Origin: Candidatus Aenigmatarchaeota archaeon
GTDB taxonomy: Archaea > Aenigmatarchaeota > Aenigmatarchaeia > QMZP01
NCBI GenBank assembly: GCA_017609225.1
Contig: JAFCEK010000017.1
Location: 1-14,416, forward strand
DNA length: 14,416 nt
Direction of reading: 5' to 3'
Positions within the stretch are counted from its first letter, which is position 1. Each line of letters starts with the position of its first letter. The notes below the pieces were generated by a model. The model was given only the letters and a program-made list of their open reading frames with translations, had not been told where the DNA came from and did no database searches. The position numbers were made by a program, and so were the translations under genes. Shown here piece after piece: positions 1-7,132 of this stretch.

Positions 1-100
1 TATGTGAGAAAGCAAGGCAGGATTAACTAATCAACCGAGGTGCAATTCCACCAGTCTTATTAACCAATTGCATATGACTGGTGGATGAAGCACTAATTAA
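1..100. repeat. Non-coding stretch with competing inverted repeats
   Basis: No convincing gene lies here. The first 30 nt read in frame 1 as YVRKQGRIN followed by TAA, which could be the last codons of a gene entering from the left, but this is too short to judge. A 10-bp perfect inverted repeat (TCCACCAGTC at 47-56, GACTGGTGGA at 76-85) encloses a 19-nt loop. A second inverted repeat, TGCAATT at 41-47 with AATTGCA at 66-72, overlaps it, so the two stems cannot form together. GATTA/TAATC at 21-32 is a further small palindrome. A structured RNA, terminator or insertion scar is possible; none can be assigned from sequence alone. Confidence 0.5.
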
Positions 101-325
101 GGAATCAATTTAAAATCAAAGGCTGGGCTTCTTGACTGCAGGCACTGTATTTCATATATTGATTTTGGAGAAGAATCCCTTGTTGCATCGCAGCTGAAAA
201 GATGGCAAAAAGGAGTAACCCCCGAGGAAAATACTGAGGCAACACTGTTTATACTAAAAAACTATGCAGGCCTGTTGTTAAATACAGGATTCTGGGAGAT
301 AAAAAAACAGATATGGATGAACTGA
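101..325 (+). pseudogene. Start-less coding remnant, probable 5' part of a broken gene
   Basis: Frame 2 is open from just after TAA at 98-100 to TGA at 323-325, about 74 codons with protein-like composition, including a C-x2-C pair (LDCRHC) and a helical stretch (SLVASQLKRWQKGV). It has no ATG, GTG or TTG near its beginning, and stops occur in all frames just upstream, so the 5' end appears lost. It overlaps the next gene by 13 nt. At 301-307 there is a run of seven A, which in this frame reads as A_AAA_AAA; a -1 slip there would join it to the frame of the following gene. Most likely this is a decayed or frameshifted gene. A sequencing homopolymer error or programmed frameshifting are alternatives. 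The function is not recognised. Confidence 0.4.
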
Positions 326-768
326 AAGAGGTGTCAAAAAGCTTTTATAATCCTGTTCCAGTAGATTTCTTCCTGATATCTGACATAAATCTGTATTTTG
401 ATCCTAGGAATCCGCAGAAATCTGTTGATGACTACCCTCTCTGGATGCGTTTTTATAGCAAGCACCTCCAGCTGGCAGCATATGTTTTTGAAAGGAATCC
501 CGGGATTGCAGGTAAAGCGGTTTCCGCTTTTGTTGATAGTCCAACAAGCAGAGCTGTAAGAAAAACACAAAGATATATTAGAGAATATATAGATGTTGTT
601 ACTGAATGTTCAGAGAGGATTTCAGATAGCGGATTGTCTCTGGCTGAAGTCAAAAAAGAAGCAAAAACAGCGCTTCTTAATTTTTATGGGAATATGAATT
701 CATTGTTTTTCGGCAGTCAAAAGAAACATGGAATTCTTCATGCTCTTTGCAGTCGGCTGTTTGGGTAA
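313..768 (+). CDS. Hypothetical protein, 151 aa
   Basis: A 151-residue soluble protein of unrecognised family, rich in aromatic and charged residues, with no signal peptide or obvious membrane segment. The N-terminal part contains VPVDFFLISDINLYFDP, and the rest is predicted by eye to be mostly helical (RAVRKTQRYIREYIDVVTE; LAEVKKEAKTALLNFY). A weak GGAG at 295-298 lies 14 nt before the ATG. The start codon overlaps the end of the upstream start-less reading frame, and frame 1 stays open a little further upstream (codons I L G D K K T D before the Met). It may therefore be the C-terminal part of one larger protein split by a frame change at the A7 run, rather than an independent gene. No function is proposed. 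Confidence 0.55.
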   Translation: MDELKEVSKSFYNPVPVDFFLISDINLYFDPRNPQKSVDDYPLWMRFYSKHLQLAAYVFERNPGIAGKAVSAFVDSPTSRAVRKTQRYIREYIDVVTECSERISDSGLSLAEVKKEAKTALLNFYGNMNSLFFGSQKKHGILHALCSRLFG

Positions 769-818
769 TTCCTTTCATAAATTTTAATCTGCAGGCACAA
801 ATTAATTATGTTGATTAT

Positions 819-1745
819 ATGAAACATGCTGCTATAGCTCTGATGCTGGGAATTGCTCTGGTTGTTTTTGCAAGCGGATGCACGCAGCAGGGGTTTCCGG
901 GGCAGACAGATATGAACATGGAAAGCCCTTCTTATGAAAGGAAAAACATAAGCTTTATAAAAATGGTTTCAAGCGAAAACTGCATCTACTGGTTTGATGA
1001 AAATGAGATAGCAGAGCTTAAATCCCTTAACATAAACAGCATAAGGATTTGCCCTCTCTATAACATGATGCCCGGCGGAAACCCTGTTCTTGTTGAAAAT
1101 GAGAATTTCTACAGGAATCTGATAAGAAAGGCGCATGCTTCAGGCTGGGCTGTGCTGCTTGAACCGAACACAGCAGGACCGGGAAGCTTCCCTGAGGTAT
1201 CGGAAGCTGAAGAGCTTGATAAACTTTACGGGATTTCCCTGAGATGGGGAGAAATAGCAGAGGATGAGAAGGTTGAATTTTACTCACCGCTCAACGAGCC
1301 GGACACTGTTTTCAGGGCTGATATGCTTGAAAGCTGGATTGAAAAATCCGGGAATATAAAAAACATATTCTCGGGAAACCTTGTGCTTAAGCTTGCTGAC
1401 ACAGGCCCGGAAAACATTGAAAACATGAGCGGTTATGATTATATTGCATTTGACATTATATGGTCTGATTCCAGATATGATGAGCTGAGGGAGCATCTTG
1501 ACAATGCTGTAAGGAAAGGCAATGCACTCAAGGAAGAATACAATCTGAGCGGGTTTTTCTTTTGGGAGCTGGGAGCTGAAAAAACAATGGTGGATGAGGA
1601 CACTCAGGCAGCTGTATTTGAAACAGTCCTGAATGAAACATGGGAGAAGGTTGATGGTTATTGTTTTCTTGGGTGGTCAAACCTTGAGTTCAGCTTCAGA
1701 AACAGAAAGGCAGAAAACACTGTAAGGGAATGGTTCTCAAGATAA
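819..1745 (+). CDS. Lipoprotein with glycoside-hydrolase-like (TIM-barrel) domain
   Basis: A 308-aa secreted, probably lipid-anchored protein. The ATG at 819 is preferred over an in-frame ATG at 747 because it begins a classic lipoprotein signal (hydrophobic stretch at residues 5-18, lipobox FASGC, modified Cys21). The mature part looks like a clan GH-A-type barrel: alternating strands such as NSIRICPL (72-80), AVLLEPN (111-117), VEFYSPLNEPD (152-162), YDYIAFDIIW (207-215), GFFFWELG (245-252) and GYCFLGWSN (280-288). Glu160 in the N-E-P motif sits where the acid/base occurs in such enzymes, and Glu250 where the nucleophile occurs. Substrate and activity are inferred only; it could be a catalytically altered cell-surface protein. 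Its stop codon directly abuts the stop of the convergent GTPase gene. Confidence 0.75.
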   Translation: MKHAAIALMLGIALVVFASGCTQQGFPGQTDMNMESPSYERKNISFIKMVSSENCIYWFDENEIAELKSLNINSIRICPLYNMMPGGNPVLVENENFYRNLIRKAHASGWAVLLEPNTAGPGSFPEVSEAEELDKLYGISLRWGEIAEDEKVEFYSPLNEPDTVFRADMLESWIEKSGNIKNIFSGNLVLKLADTGPENIENMSGYDYIAFDIIWSDSRYDELREHLDNAVRKGNALKEEYNLSGFFFWELGAEKTMVDEDTQAAVFETVLNETWEKVDGYCFLGWSNLEFSFRNRKAENTVREWFSR

Positions 1746-2927
1746 CTATCTGCCCAGCATTATCTTCACGATATCCCCGTTCTTCAGCTCATGGTCTGCT
1801 GAAATCCTCTGTTTTTTTCTTGCATCAATTGCTGCTGTGAATTTTTCAAGAAAATCCGTATGGATTATTCCTGCAAGCTCCCTTGCCGTGGTTCCTTTCG
1901 GTACAAGATATGCATCAGGCAGAACATGGCCCTTGCCTGATGTGTATTTGTTTTCGTTCTCCACAGGATATACAACAATCATTCCAAGCAAATCAAAAAC
2001 AGCCCTGTTCAGGCATTCCTGCACGCCTGTCCCCCCGAATTTTTTCATTACATTATTCCTTATAAACTCCAGGGCCTTTCTTTTTTTATCCTCAAGTTCA
2101 GGCTTTATAATCTCAAAATCCCTGTCACCAGGAACATACTTTATATCACCCTCCTTCTCAGCCTTTCTCAAAGCAAGCTCGCTTTCCGCAGAGCATGGCA
2201 CAGCAGGAACCTCTGTTTCCTTCATCTTGTTTATGTTTTCCTCTGCCTCAGGCACATCTGCCTTGTTTGCAGCAACAATCATGGGTTTTGATTTCTTCCT
2301 CAGAATCTCCACAAACCTGAGTATGTCATCATCACAGGATTTTTCATCCACTGGAGCTTCAAGAAGCGCATGCCTTACATCATCGATTGTTATTCCGAGA
2401 CCTGATATCTGTTTATGAAGCTCCTCTTCAAGCTTCACATCACCTGCCCCTGCCTTTCTGAATATGGAATGCCAGTTCTTCTTCAGAATACCCAGAATCC
2501 AGTAGTCCATTTCCCTTTCCAGAAACAGAACATCCTCCATGGGCTCATGCGTGCCGGGACGCACAGAATTTCCTTCATCATCTGTTCCGCCACTTGCATC
2601 CACAACATGAACAAGCGCCTGCGCCTCCATTATATCAGACAGGAACTGGTTGCCAAGCCCCCTGCCCTTGTGCGCTCCGGGAACAAGCCCTGCAATGTCA
2701 ATAATCCTCACAGGAATAAGCCTTATACCGTTTTCGCATCTGGAGTTCTGCGGCTGGCACTGCACACCAAGTTCCCTGCACACGCACGGGGCTGTTACAT
2801 ATCCAACCCCAATATTTGGCTTTATTGTGGTAAACACCCTGTTTGAAATCTCTGCATCAACCATGGTTGCTGCACTAAAAAATGTTGTTTTGCCAACATT
2901 GGTTTTTCCTACAATGCCAATCTGCAT
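1746..2927 (-). CDS. ychF: YchF/OBG-family translation-associated GTPase (archaeal type)
   Basis: A 393-aa nucleotide-binding protein of the OBG/YchF-OLA1 group, associated with ribosomes and translation. Visible motifs: P-loop GKTNVGKT (residues 7-14), switch I region around FTTIKPNIG (32-40), G3 DIAG (77-80) followed by the OBG-type LVPGAHKGRGLGNQFL, G4 NKAD (221-224), and a C-terminal TGS-like domain (about 317-393, with GTTARELAGIIHTDF). The Cys-containing segment CVCRELGVQC (48-57) resembles the archaeal/eukaryotic subfamily. The NKAD motif suggests GTP preference, unlike the ATP-binding bacterial YchF with NxxE. The start is supported by AGGTGA on the minus strand at 2938-2933, 5 nt before the ATG. 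It is convergent with the lipoprotein gene, the two stop codons touching. Confidence 0.92.
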   Translation of the reverse strand: MQIGIVGKTNVGKTTFFSAATMVDAEISNRVFTTIKPNIGVGYVTAPCVCRELGVQCQPQNSRCENGIRLIPVRIIDIAGLVPGAHKGRGLGNQFLSDIMEAQALVHVVDASGGTDDEGNSVRPGTHEPMEDVLFLEREMDYWILGILKKNWHSIFRKAGAGDVKLEEELHKQISGLGITIDDVRHALLEAPVDEKSCDDDILRFVEILRKKSKPMIVAANKADVPEAEENINKMKETEVPAVPCSAESELALRKAEKEGDIKYVPGDRDFEIIKPELEDKKRKALEFIRNNVMKKFGGTGVQECLNRAVFDLLGMIVVYPVENENKYTSGKGHVLPDAYLVPKGTTARELAGIIHTDFLEKFTAAIDARKKQRISADHELKNGDIVKIMLGR

Positions 2928-2932
2928 CTAAT

Positions 2933-2938
2933 TCACCT
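2933..2938 (-). promoter_or_regulatory. Shine-Dalgarno site of the GTPase gene
   Basis: Minus-strand AGGTGA lies 5 nt before the ATG at 2927. It matches the usual archaeal anti-Shine-Dalgarno complement and fixes the start of the GTPase gene. Confidence 0.7.
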
Positions 2939-2994
2939 GAAATGCCCTTAGCCCCAAGCAGCGGAAAAAGGCATGGTTTACATTTGCTTTTTAG

Positions 2995-3003
2995 TTTTAT
3001 ATT
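2995..3003 (+). promoter_or_regulatory. TATA box of the cupin gene
   Basis: TTTTATATT is centred 25 nt before the ATG at 3024, the distance expected when an archaeal transcript begins at or next to the start codon. There is no Shine-Dalgarno sequence before this ATG, consistent with a leaderless mRNA. Confidence 0.6.
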
Positions 3004-3023
3004 CTTAATACCAAATTATTTGT

Positions 3024-3407
3024 ATGAAAGAAAAAAAAGGCCTTGAAGCCCCTGTGCACACGGATTTCAGGGGTGAGATAAGAAGATATAATATAAAGGG
3101 AGCAAAATTCAGTATTATATTCACAAAGCCAGGTATGTTAAGAAGCGGCGATTCGCATCCTGTTCCCCAGTATGATTTGATTCTTAAGGGAGAATTTGAG
3201 ATTACATTAAGAAAAAACGGAAAGGACATTGTGATAAAAAAGGGTCCGAATGAGCTTATTGTTATACCTCCTCATATACCGCATTTGTTCAGGTCACTTA
3301 CCGATACTGTAATGATAGAGTGGTGGGAAGGCCCCTTTGAGGCAGAATACTACAGGCCATACAGAAGGCTGGTTGAAGATCAGTTCAGAAAACACAAAAC
3401 TAGATAA
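3024..3407 (+). CDS. Small single-domain cupin protein
   Basis: A 127-aa cytoplasmic beta-barrel protein of the cupin superfamily. Motif 1 is represented by GDSHPVPQYDLILKGEFEI (42-60), where His45, possibly Gln49 and Glu57 would be metal ligands or near the site. Motif 2 is represented by VIPPHIPHLF (80-89), with His87 the likely ligand. After the barrel comes a basic, aromatic tail (EYYRPYRRLVEDQFRKHK). Cupins of this size include sugar-nucleotide isomerases/epimerases, metal-dependent dioxygenases and ligand sensors; nothing here selects one. It has its own TATA box and is probably a leaderless single-gene transcript. Its last 8 nt overlap the 3' end of the convergent membrane-protein gene (shared CTAGATAA). 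Confidence 0.8.
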   Translation: MKEKKGLEAPVHTDFRGEIRRYNIKGAKFSIIFTKPGMLRSGDSHPVPQYDLILKGEFEITLRKNGKDIVIKKGPNELIVIPPHIPHLFRSLTDTVMIEWWEGPFEAEYYRPYRRLVEDQFRKHKTR

Positions 3408-4401
3408 GGCCGAACCTTTTTTTCTTGATCTGCATGTAAAATTCTGTAACAAGCTTCATGCTGAATGCTGTTGAAACTGCCACGCCGATTAACCCTACAC
3501 TCAAAAGCCCGTAAAGAACCCATGTGTTGCTTAAAAGCGAAACAATAGCGCTTGCCATCCACTGGGCAGTTCCTATCTGCATGCCTGCCTGCGCAGCTCC
3601 CAAAAACATGAACAGAATAAAAGGCAATGCGAATATAAGCGTTATTATCCCTGAAAATATTGTGTTAACAAGCCATACAGAAAAAACCCTGGAATAGAGA
3701 AGAAATGTTATCAGCGCTGAAATCAAAATCCATGTTGTAAAAGCAAGTGCAGGGCTCATTGCAACCCGGGAACTGCCTATAACAAGCCCTGAAAAAACAA
3801 CCAGTATCAGCCATGCAGCAAAAAGCGGGTTTTTTGAAACCTTAAATTCCCTTTTGTTTGCCCTGAATATGCTCCAGGAATCCTTCAGGGTTTTGAACAC
3901 TCCAAATCCCTTTACAATAACCCCCTGGTAAATAAAGAAAAATGCAAGAGACACCAGAACCGTAAGAACTGTACCAATAGGTGAAATCCATGGCAGATAT
4001 ATTGAAATATATCCCAAACCAAGAACCATGCTTATTATTGCCACAATAACAACGCTGAGCAGCAATGGAATAAACCTCCTGAATGAAACATCAAACGATT
4101 TTCTGAAATCCTTTGGCTTATAGCTCTGGTAAACCAGCGCACCCATTACCCATAGCCTCAGGAGCCCCCAGACGCATAAAACCAGTGCCATTATCACTAT
4201 GTATCCTATCATGGAGGCCATTGAAGCAGGATTAACTGCAAGGTAAAGAAACAGCATAAGGAAAACGCTGGGATTTCCCATAATGAAAAGCATGGCAACT
4301 GACAAAAAAACAAGGTCAAGAACAAAAACAGGCAGGAATCTCTTTGGCTGTATACAAAATTTCAAAGCCCTGCCCAGCGCCTCTGCATACTTAAGAACCA
4401 T
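3400..4401 (-). CDS. Polytopic integral membrane protein
   Basis: A 333-aa protein with about eight hydrophobic segments (roughly residues 20-40, 44-57, 62-90, 108-130, 134-155, 197-215, 225-245, 250-275 and 290-318). The first residues (MVLKYAEALGRALKFC) and an internal amphipathic stretch after a membrane helix (FKTLKDSWSIFRANKREF) resemble an uncharacterised archaeal family of membrane proteins with such connecting segments. No transporter, protease or enzyme motif is visible. An in-frame ATG exists further upstream at 4536, but the start at 4401 is preferred. It has a TATA box 28 nt upstream, the extra residues are unconvincing, and the longer form would run across the divergent RraA-like gene. 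Confidence 0.8.
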   Translation of the reverse strand: MVLKYAEALGRALKFCIQPKRFLPVFVLDLVFLSVAMLFIMGNPSVFLMLFLYLAVNPASMASMIGYIVIMALVLCVWGLLRLWVMGALVYQSYKPKDFRKSFDVSFRRFIPLLLSVVIVAIISMVLGLGYISIYLPWISPIGTVLTVLVSLAFFFIYQGVIVKGFGVFKTLKDSWSIFRANKREFKVSKNPLFAAWLILVVFSGLVIGSSRVAMSPALAFTTWILISALITFLLYSRVFSVWLVNTIFSGIITLIFALPFILFMFLGAAQAGMQIGTAQWMASAIVSLLSNTWVLYGLLSVGLIGVAVSTAFSMKLVTEFYMQIKKKRFGLI

Positions 4402-4423
4402 GTTTAATTTATGGAAACCCGGG

Positions 4424-4433
4424 CTTATAAATA
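4424..4433 (-). promoter_or_regulatory. TATA box of the membrane-protein gene
   Basis: Minus-strand TATTTATAAG is centred 28 nt before the ATG at 4401, indicating a leaderless transcript and supporting that start. It lies in the short divergent region shared with the RraA-like gene. Confidence 0.65.
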
Positions 4434-4463
4434 TTCCAGCAAAGCAGAGCATTCCAAAGAAAG

Positions 4464-4473
4464 GAATAAAAAA
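4464..4473 (+). promoter_or_regulatory. Likely TATA box of the RraA-like gene
   Basis: GAATAAAAAA is centred about 26 nt before the ATG at 4495. It is weaker than a consensus TATA box, but the spacing suits a leaderless transcript and no Shine-Dalgarno sequence is present. Confidence 0.45.
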
Positions 4474-4494
4474 CTTAGTGTTAAATTCTAACCT

Positions 4495-5301
4495 ATGAGA
4501 AGAGCAGAAATTAAAAATTACCTGAATGAAATACAAAATAAAATATCGGTTTATTCTATTTCAAGTTCTCTTGGTTTGATCAAGGGCGATCTGCCAACAG
4601 AGCCTGTTTACATGATGGCAGGAAATATAGTAGGAAAATCAGCGGCAGGGTTTGCCAAAACATTTAATGCATCAGAAGGCATAGGAATAAATGCATTTGA
4701 AAACCCGGATGAAGATGATTTTGTTGTGGTTGCCAGTGATACCCAGAGGGTAATTTGGGGCGGAATAGGAAGCAGTATGATACAAAACAAAAAGGGAAGG
4801 GGTGTTATTGTTGATGGCGGGATGATTGGTGTTGAAGCTGCTAAAGGACTGATAATACCAACATATTACAGATATGCCAGCAGTGCAACACATAACCATA
4901 TCTATAAATGCCATGAAGACTGTGAAGTTACATTGGATAATGGAAGATTTTCCTGTGGCGTTTCTGTATCTCCCGGGGATATAATAGTTGCTGACAGGGA
5001 AGGCATTGTTATAATAGAGCCAGAAAACCTTGAAGAAGTTATTGGTAATGCAAGATATGTTGAGGTTATAGCGCAGTTTGTCTGGGGAGTGCATGGAGGA
5101 AGAGATGGTTTTAGCAGATTAAAAGATATACCAGAGTATTATGAATTCTGGAAAATGAAAGGCAGACTTCCGGATGTTGATGAAGTTAATGCATATCTTG
5201 AGTATTACAAAAAACTTATCGAGGACCCAAAAACAAGAGAAGATGTAAGAAGGACTTCAAAAAATATTTTTGGCCGGGTTTTGCCTGTCCCTGAGATTTA
5301 A
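4495..5301 (+). CDS. RraA-like (HMG/CHA aldolase-fold) protein
   Basis: A 268-aa protein of the RraA / demethylmenaquinone methyltransferase-like fold. Landmarks: glycine-rich MAGNIVGKSAAGFAKTFN (41-58), DDFVVVASDTQRVIWGGIGSSM (74-95), KKGRGVIVDGGMIGVE (99-114), and a late PGDIIVADREGIVIIEPE (160-177), which corresponds to the family's PGD..v.D.dGV motif. The C-terminal 80 residues are an extra helical extension (YYEFWKMKGRLPDVDEV and beyond). Family members are class II aldolases, decarboxylases or, for E. coli RraA, an RNase E inhibitor. In aldolase members an Arg-Asp pair follows the DG motif; here the equivalent residues read Ile111-Gly112, so the standard aldolase chemistry is doubtful. 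It has its own promoter, divergent from the membrane-protein gene. Confidence 0.8.
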   Translation: MRRAEIKNYLNEIQNKISVYSISSSLGLIKGDLPTEPVYMMAGNIVGKSAAGFAKTFNASEGIGINAFENPDEDDFVVVASDTQRVIWGGIGSSMIQNKKGRGVIVDGGMIGVEAAKGLIIPTYYRYASSATHNHIYKCHEDCEVTLDNGRFSCGVSVSPGDIIVADREGIVIIEPENLEEVIGNARYVEVIAQFVWGVHGGRDGFSRLKDIPEYYEFWKMKGRLPDVDEVNAYLEYYKKLIEDPKTREDVRRTSKNIFGRVLPVPEI

Positions 5302-5344
5302 GCTATTTTTATCCAGAAAGGATTAAATTAAATATGGGTTTTTT

Positions 5345-7132
5345 ATGAAGCGAAAAAGAATAGCTGTGATTGAAAGAGAACTCTGCAACCCCAAGCTTAC
5401 AGGCTATGCATGCATGAAGGCATGCCCTGTTAACAGGACAGGCAAGGACTGCATAACCGTATGGATGGACAAAAAACCCATTATAAACGAGGAGCTCTGC
5501 ATAGGCTGCGGAATATGCCAGAAGAAATGCTTCAGAAACGCAATAGATATTGTAAACCTTCCGGAGCAGCTCCAGGAAGAACCCATACACAGATACGGCA
5601 GGAACGCGTTTATGCTTTTCAGGCTGCCAATCCCCCAGAAAAATGCTGTAATAGGCCTGATTGGTCCCAACGGGGTTGGAAAATCCACTGTGCTGAACAT
5701 ATTTTCAGGCAAGATAAAGCCAAACACAGGCCTGCTTGAGTCTGATGTGCCATGGGATGAGATAATAAAAAGATTCAGGGGAACAGAGCTTCAGGAATAT
5801 CTGAAAAGGCTTTCAAAAAAGGAAATAAGGGTGGGATACAAGCCGCAGCATGTTGACCTGATTCCAAAAATGTACAGGGGCAGGGCAGCTGATTTGCTCA
5901 AAAAAACAGATGAGAACGGTATGCTGGAAGAAACTGTAAAAAGGCTTGGCATATCCGGGATACTTGAAAAGAATGTCGGCAGCCTCTCGGGGGGAGAGCT
6001 CCAGCTTTTTGCCATAGCAGCTGTTTTGCTGAAGGACGCTGACTTCTATTTCTTTGATGAGCCTTCAAGCTATCTGGATGTGTATGAAAGAATGCTTGCT
6101 GCAAAGGAGATAAGAAGACTTGCAGAAAAGGCGGTTGTTATGGTTGTGGAGCATGACCTTGCTGTTGCTGATTATCTTGCTGACTATGTGCATATACTTT
6201 ACGGAAGGCCCGGGGCATTTGGGGTGGTGTCCAGGCCGTATGCTGTAAGGGTTGGAATAAACACATACCTGGAAGGTTTTATAAGAGAGGAGAACATGAG
6301 GTTTAGGGCAGAAAGCATAAAGTTTGACATAACCCCAAAGAGATTTGAAAAAACAGCCCTGTTCCTGGAATTTCCCGGATTTGAGAAAAAATTTGAGGGG
6401 TTTGAGCTCAAAACAGAGGGCGGTGAACTCTATAAAGGGGAAATAATAGGCATACTAGGACCCAATGCCACAGGCAAAACCACATTCATAAAGATGCTTT
6501 CAGGGGAGCTGGAACCGGACAAAACAACAGGGGACAGCATTCTTGGCTCTCTTAAGCTGTCCTGCAAGCCGCAGAGGCTGCTTCTGAAAAAAGAGCAGGA
6601 AGCCATGACACTGAGAGAGTTCCTGAAAACAGAATCAGAAAAAAGCTTTTCAAAGGAGGGGAAAAGCATAATGAGAATACTGGGACTTGAAAAGCTTCTT
6701 GAAAGAACAATGGGAAGCCTTTCAGGAGGCGAGCTTCAGTCAGCAATGATAACAGCTGCGCTCACAAAGCCATGCGATTTGATGCTTCTGGATGAGCCCT
6801 CCGCGTTTCTGGATGTTGAGCAGAGATTAAGGGTTGCAAGGCTTTTGAGAACAATTACAGAAAGCAAGGAAATCCCCTGTTTTGTTGTTGACCATGACCT
6901 GCAGTTTATTGATGTTCTGTCAGACAGGATAATGCTGTTTGAGGGAGAGCAGGGCGTCAGGGGGTTTGGAAATTCCCCTGCCCATCTAAAGAATGGGATG
7001 AACAGGTTTCTTAAAGCCCTGAACATGACCTTCAGGAGAGACCCCCAGACAGGAAGACCAAGGGCAAACAAGCCGGGAAGCCAGAAGGATTCAGAACAAA
7101 AAGAAAAGGGAGAGTATTACTATATGGGGTAA
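5345..7132 (+). CDS. ABCE1/Rli1 ribosome-recycling ATPase
   Basis: A 595-aa twin-ATPase iron-sulphur protein that splits ribosomes after termination, working with aRF1/Pelota in archaea. N-terminal Fe-S region: Cys14, Cys23, Cys27 and Cys36, then the ferredoxin-like Cys52, Cys55, Cys58 and Cys62. ABC domain 1: Walker A GPNGVGKST (107-115), signature LSGGELQ (214-220), Walker B FYFFDEP (234-240), H-loop His270. ABC domain 2: Walker A GPNATGKTT (372-380), signature LSGGELQ (459-465), Walker B LMLLDEP (479-485), H-loop His517. Length is normal. In typical family members another Cys occurs five residues after the first (PKKC); here that position is Thr19. The C-terminal tail is charged. Only 43 nt separate it from the RraA-like gene. 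It is convergent with the aminotransferase gene, the stop codons abutting. Confidence 0.96.
   Translation: MKRKRIAVIERELCNPKLTGYACMKACPVNRTGKDCITVWMDKKPIINEELCIGCGICQKKCFRNAIDIVNLPEQLQEEPIHRYGRNAFMLFRLPIPQKNAVIGLIGPNGVGKSTVLNIFSGKIKPNTGLLESDVPWDEIIKRFRGTELQEYLKRLSKKEIRVGYKPQHVDLIPKMYRGRAADLLKKTDENGMLEETVKRLGISGILEKNVGSLSGGELQLFAIAAVLLKDADFYFFDEPSSYLDVYERMLAAKEIRRLAEKAVVMVVEHDLAVADYLADYVHILYGRPGAFGVVSRPYAVRVGINTYLEGFIREENMRFRAESIKFDITPKRFEKTALFLEFPGFEKKFEGFELKTEGGELYKGEIIGILGPNATGKTTFIKMLSGELEPDKTTGDSILGSLKLSCKPQRLLLKKEQEAMTLREFLKTESEKSFSKEGKSIMRILGLEKLLERTMGSLSGGELQSAMITAALTKPCDLMLLDEPSAFLDVEQRLRVARLLRTITESKEIPCFVVDHDLQFIDVLSDRIMLFEGEQGVRGFGNSPAHLKNGMNRFLKALNMTFRRDPQTGRPRANKPGSQKDSEQKEKGEYYYMG

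Noticed and set aside
36..52. tRNA T-arm (GGTGCAATTCC resembles a B box)
   Set aside because: The flanking bases do not form a 5-bp T stem and no acceptor, D or anticodon arms could be found around it.
747..818. Upstream start for the lipoprotein
   Set aside because: It overlaps the preceding gene and places 24 residues before a complete lipoprotein signal peptide that begins at 819.
4402..4536. Upstream extension of the membrane protein to an ATG at 4536
   Set aside because: It would erase the TATA box at 4424-4433 and run into the divergent RraA-like gene; the added residues do not look conserved.
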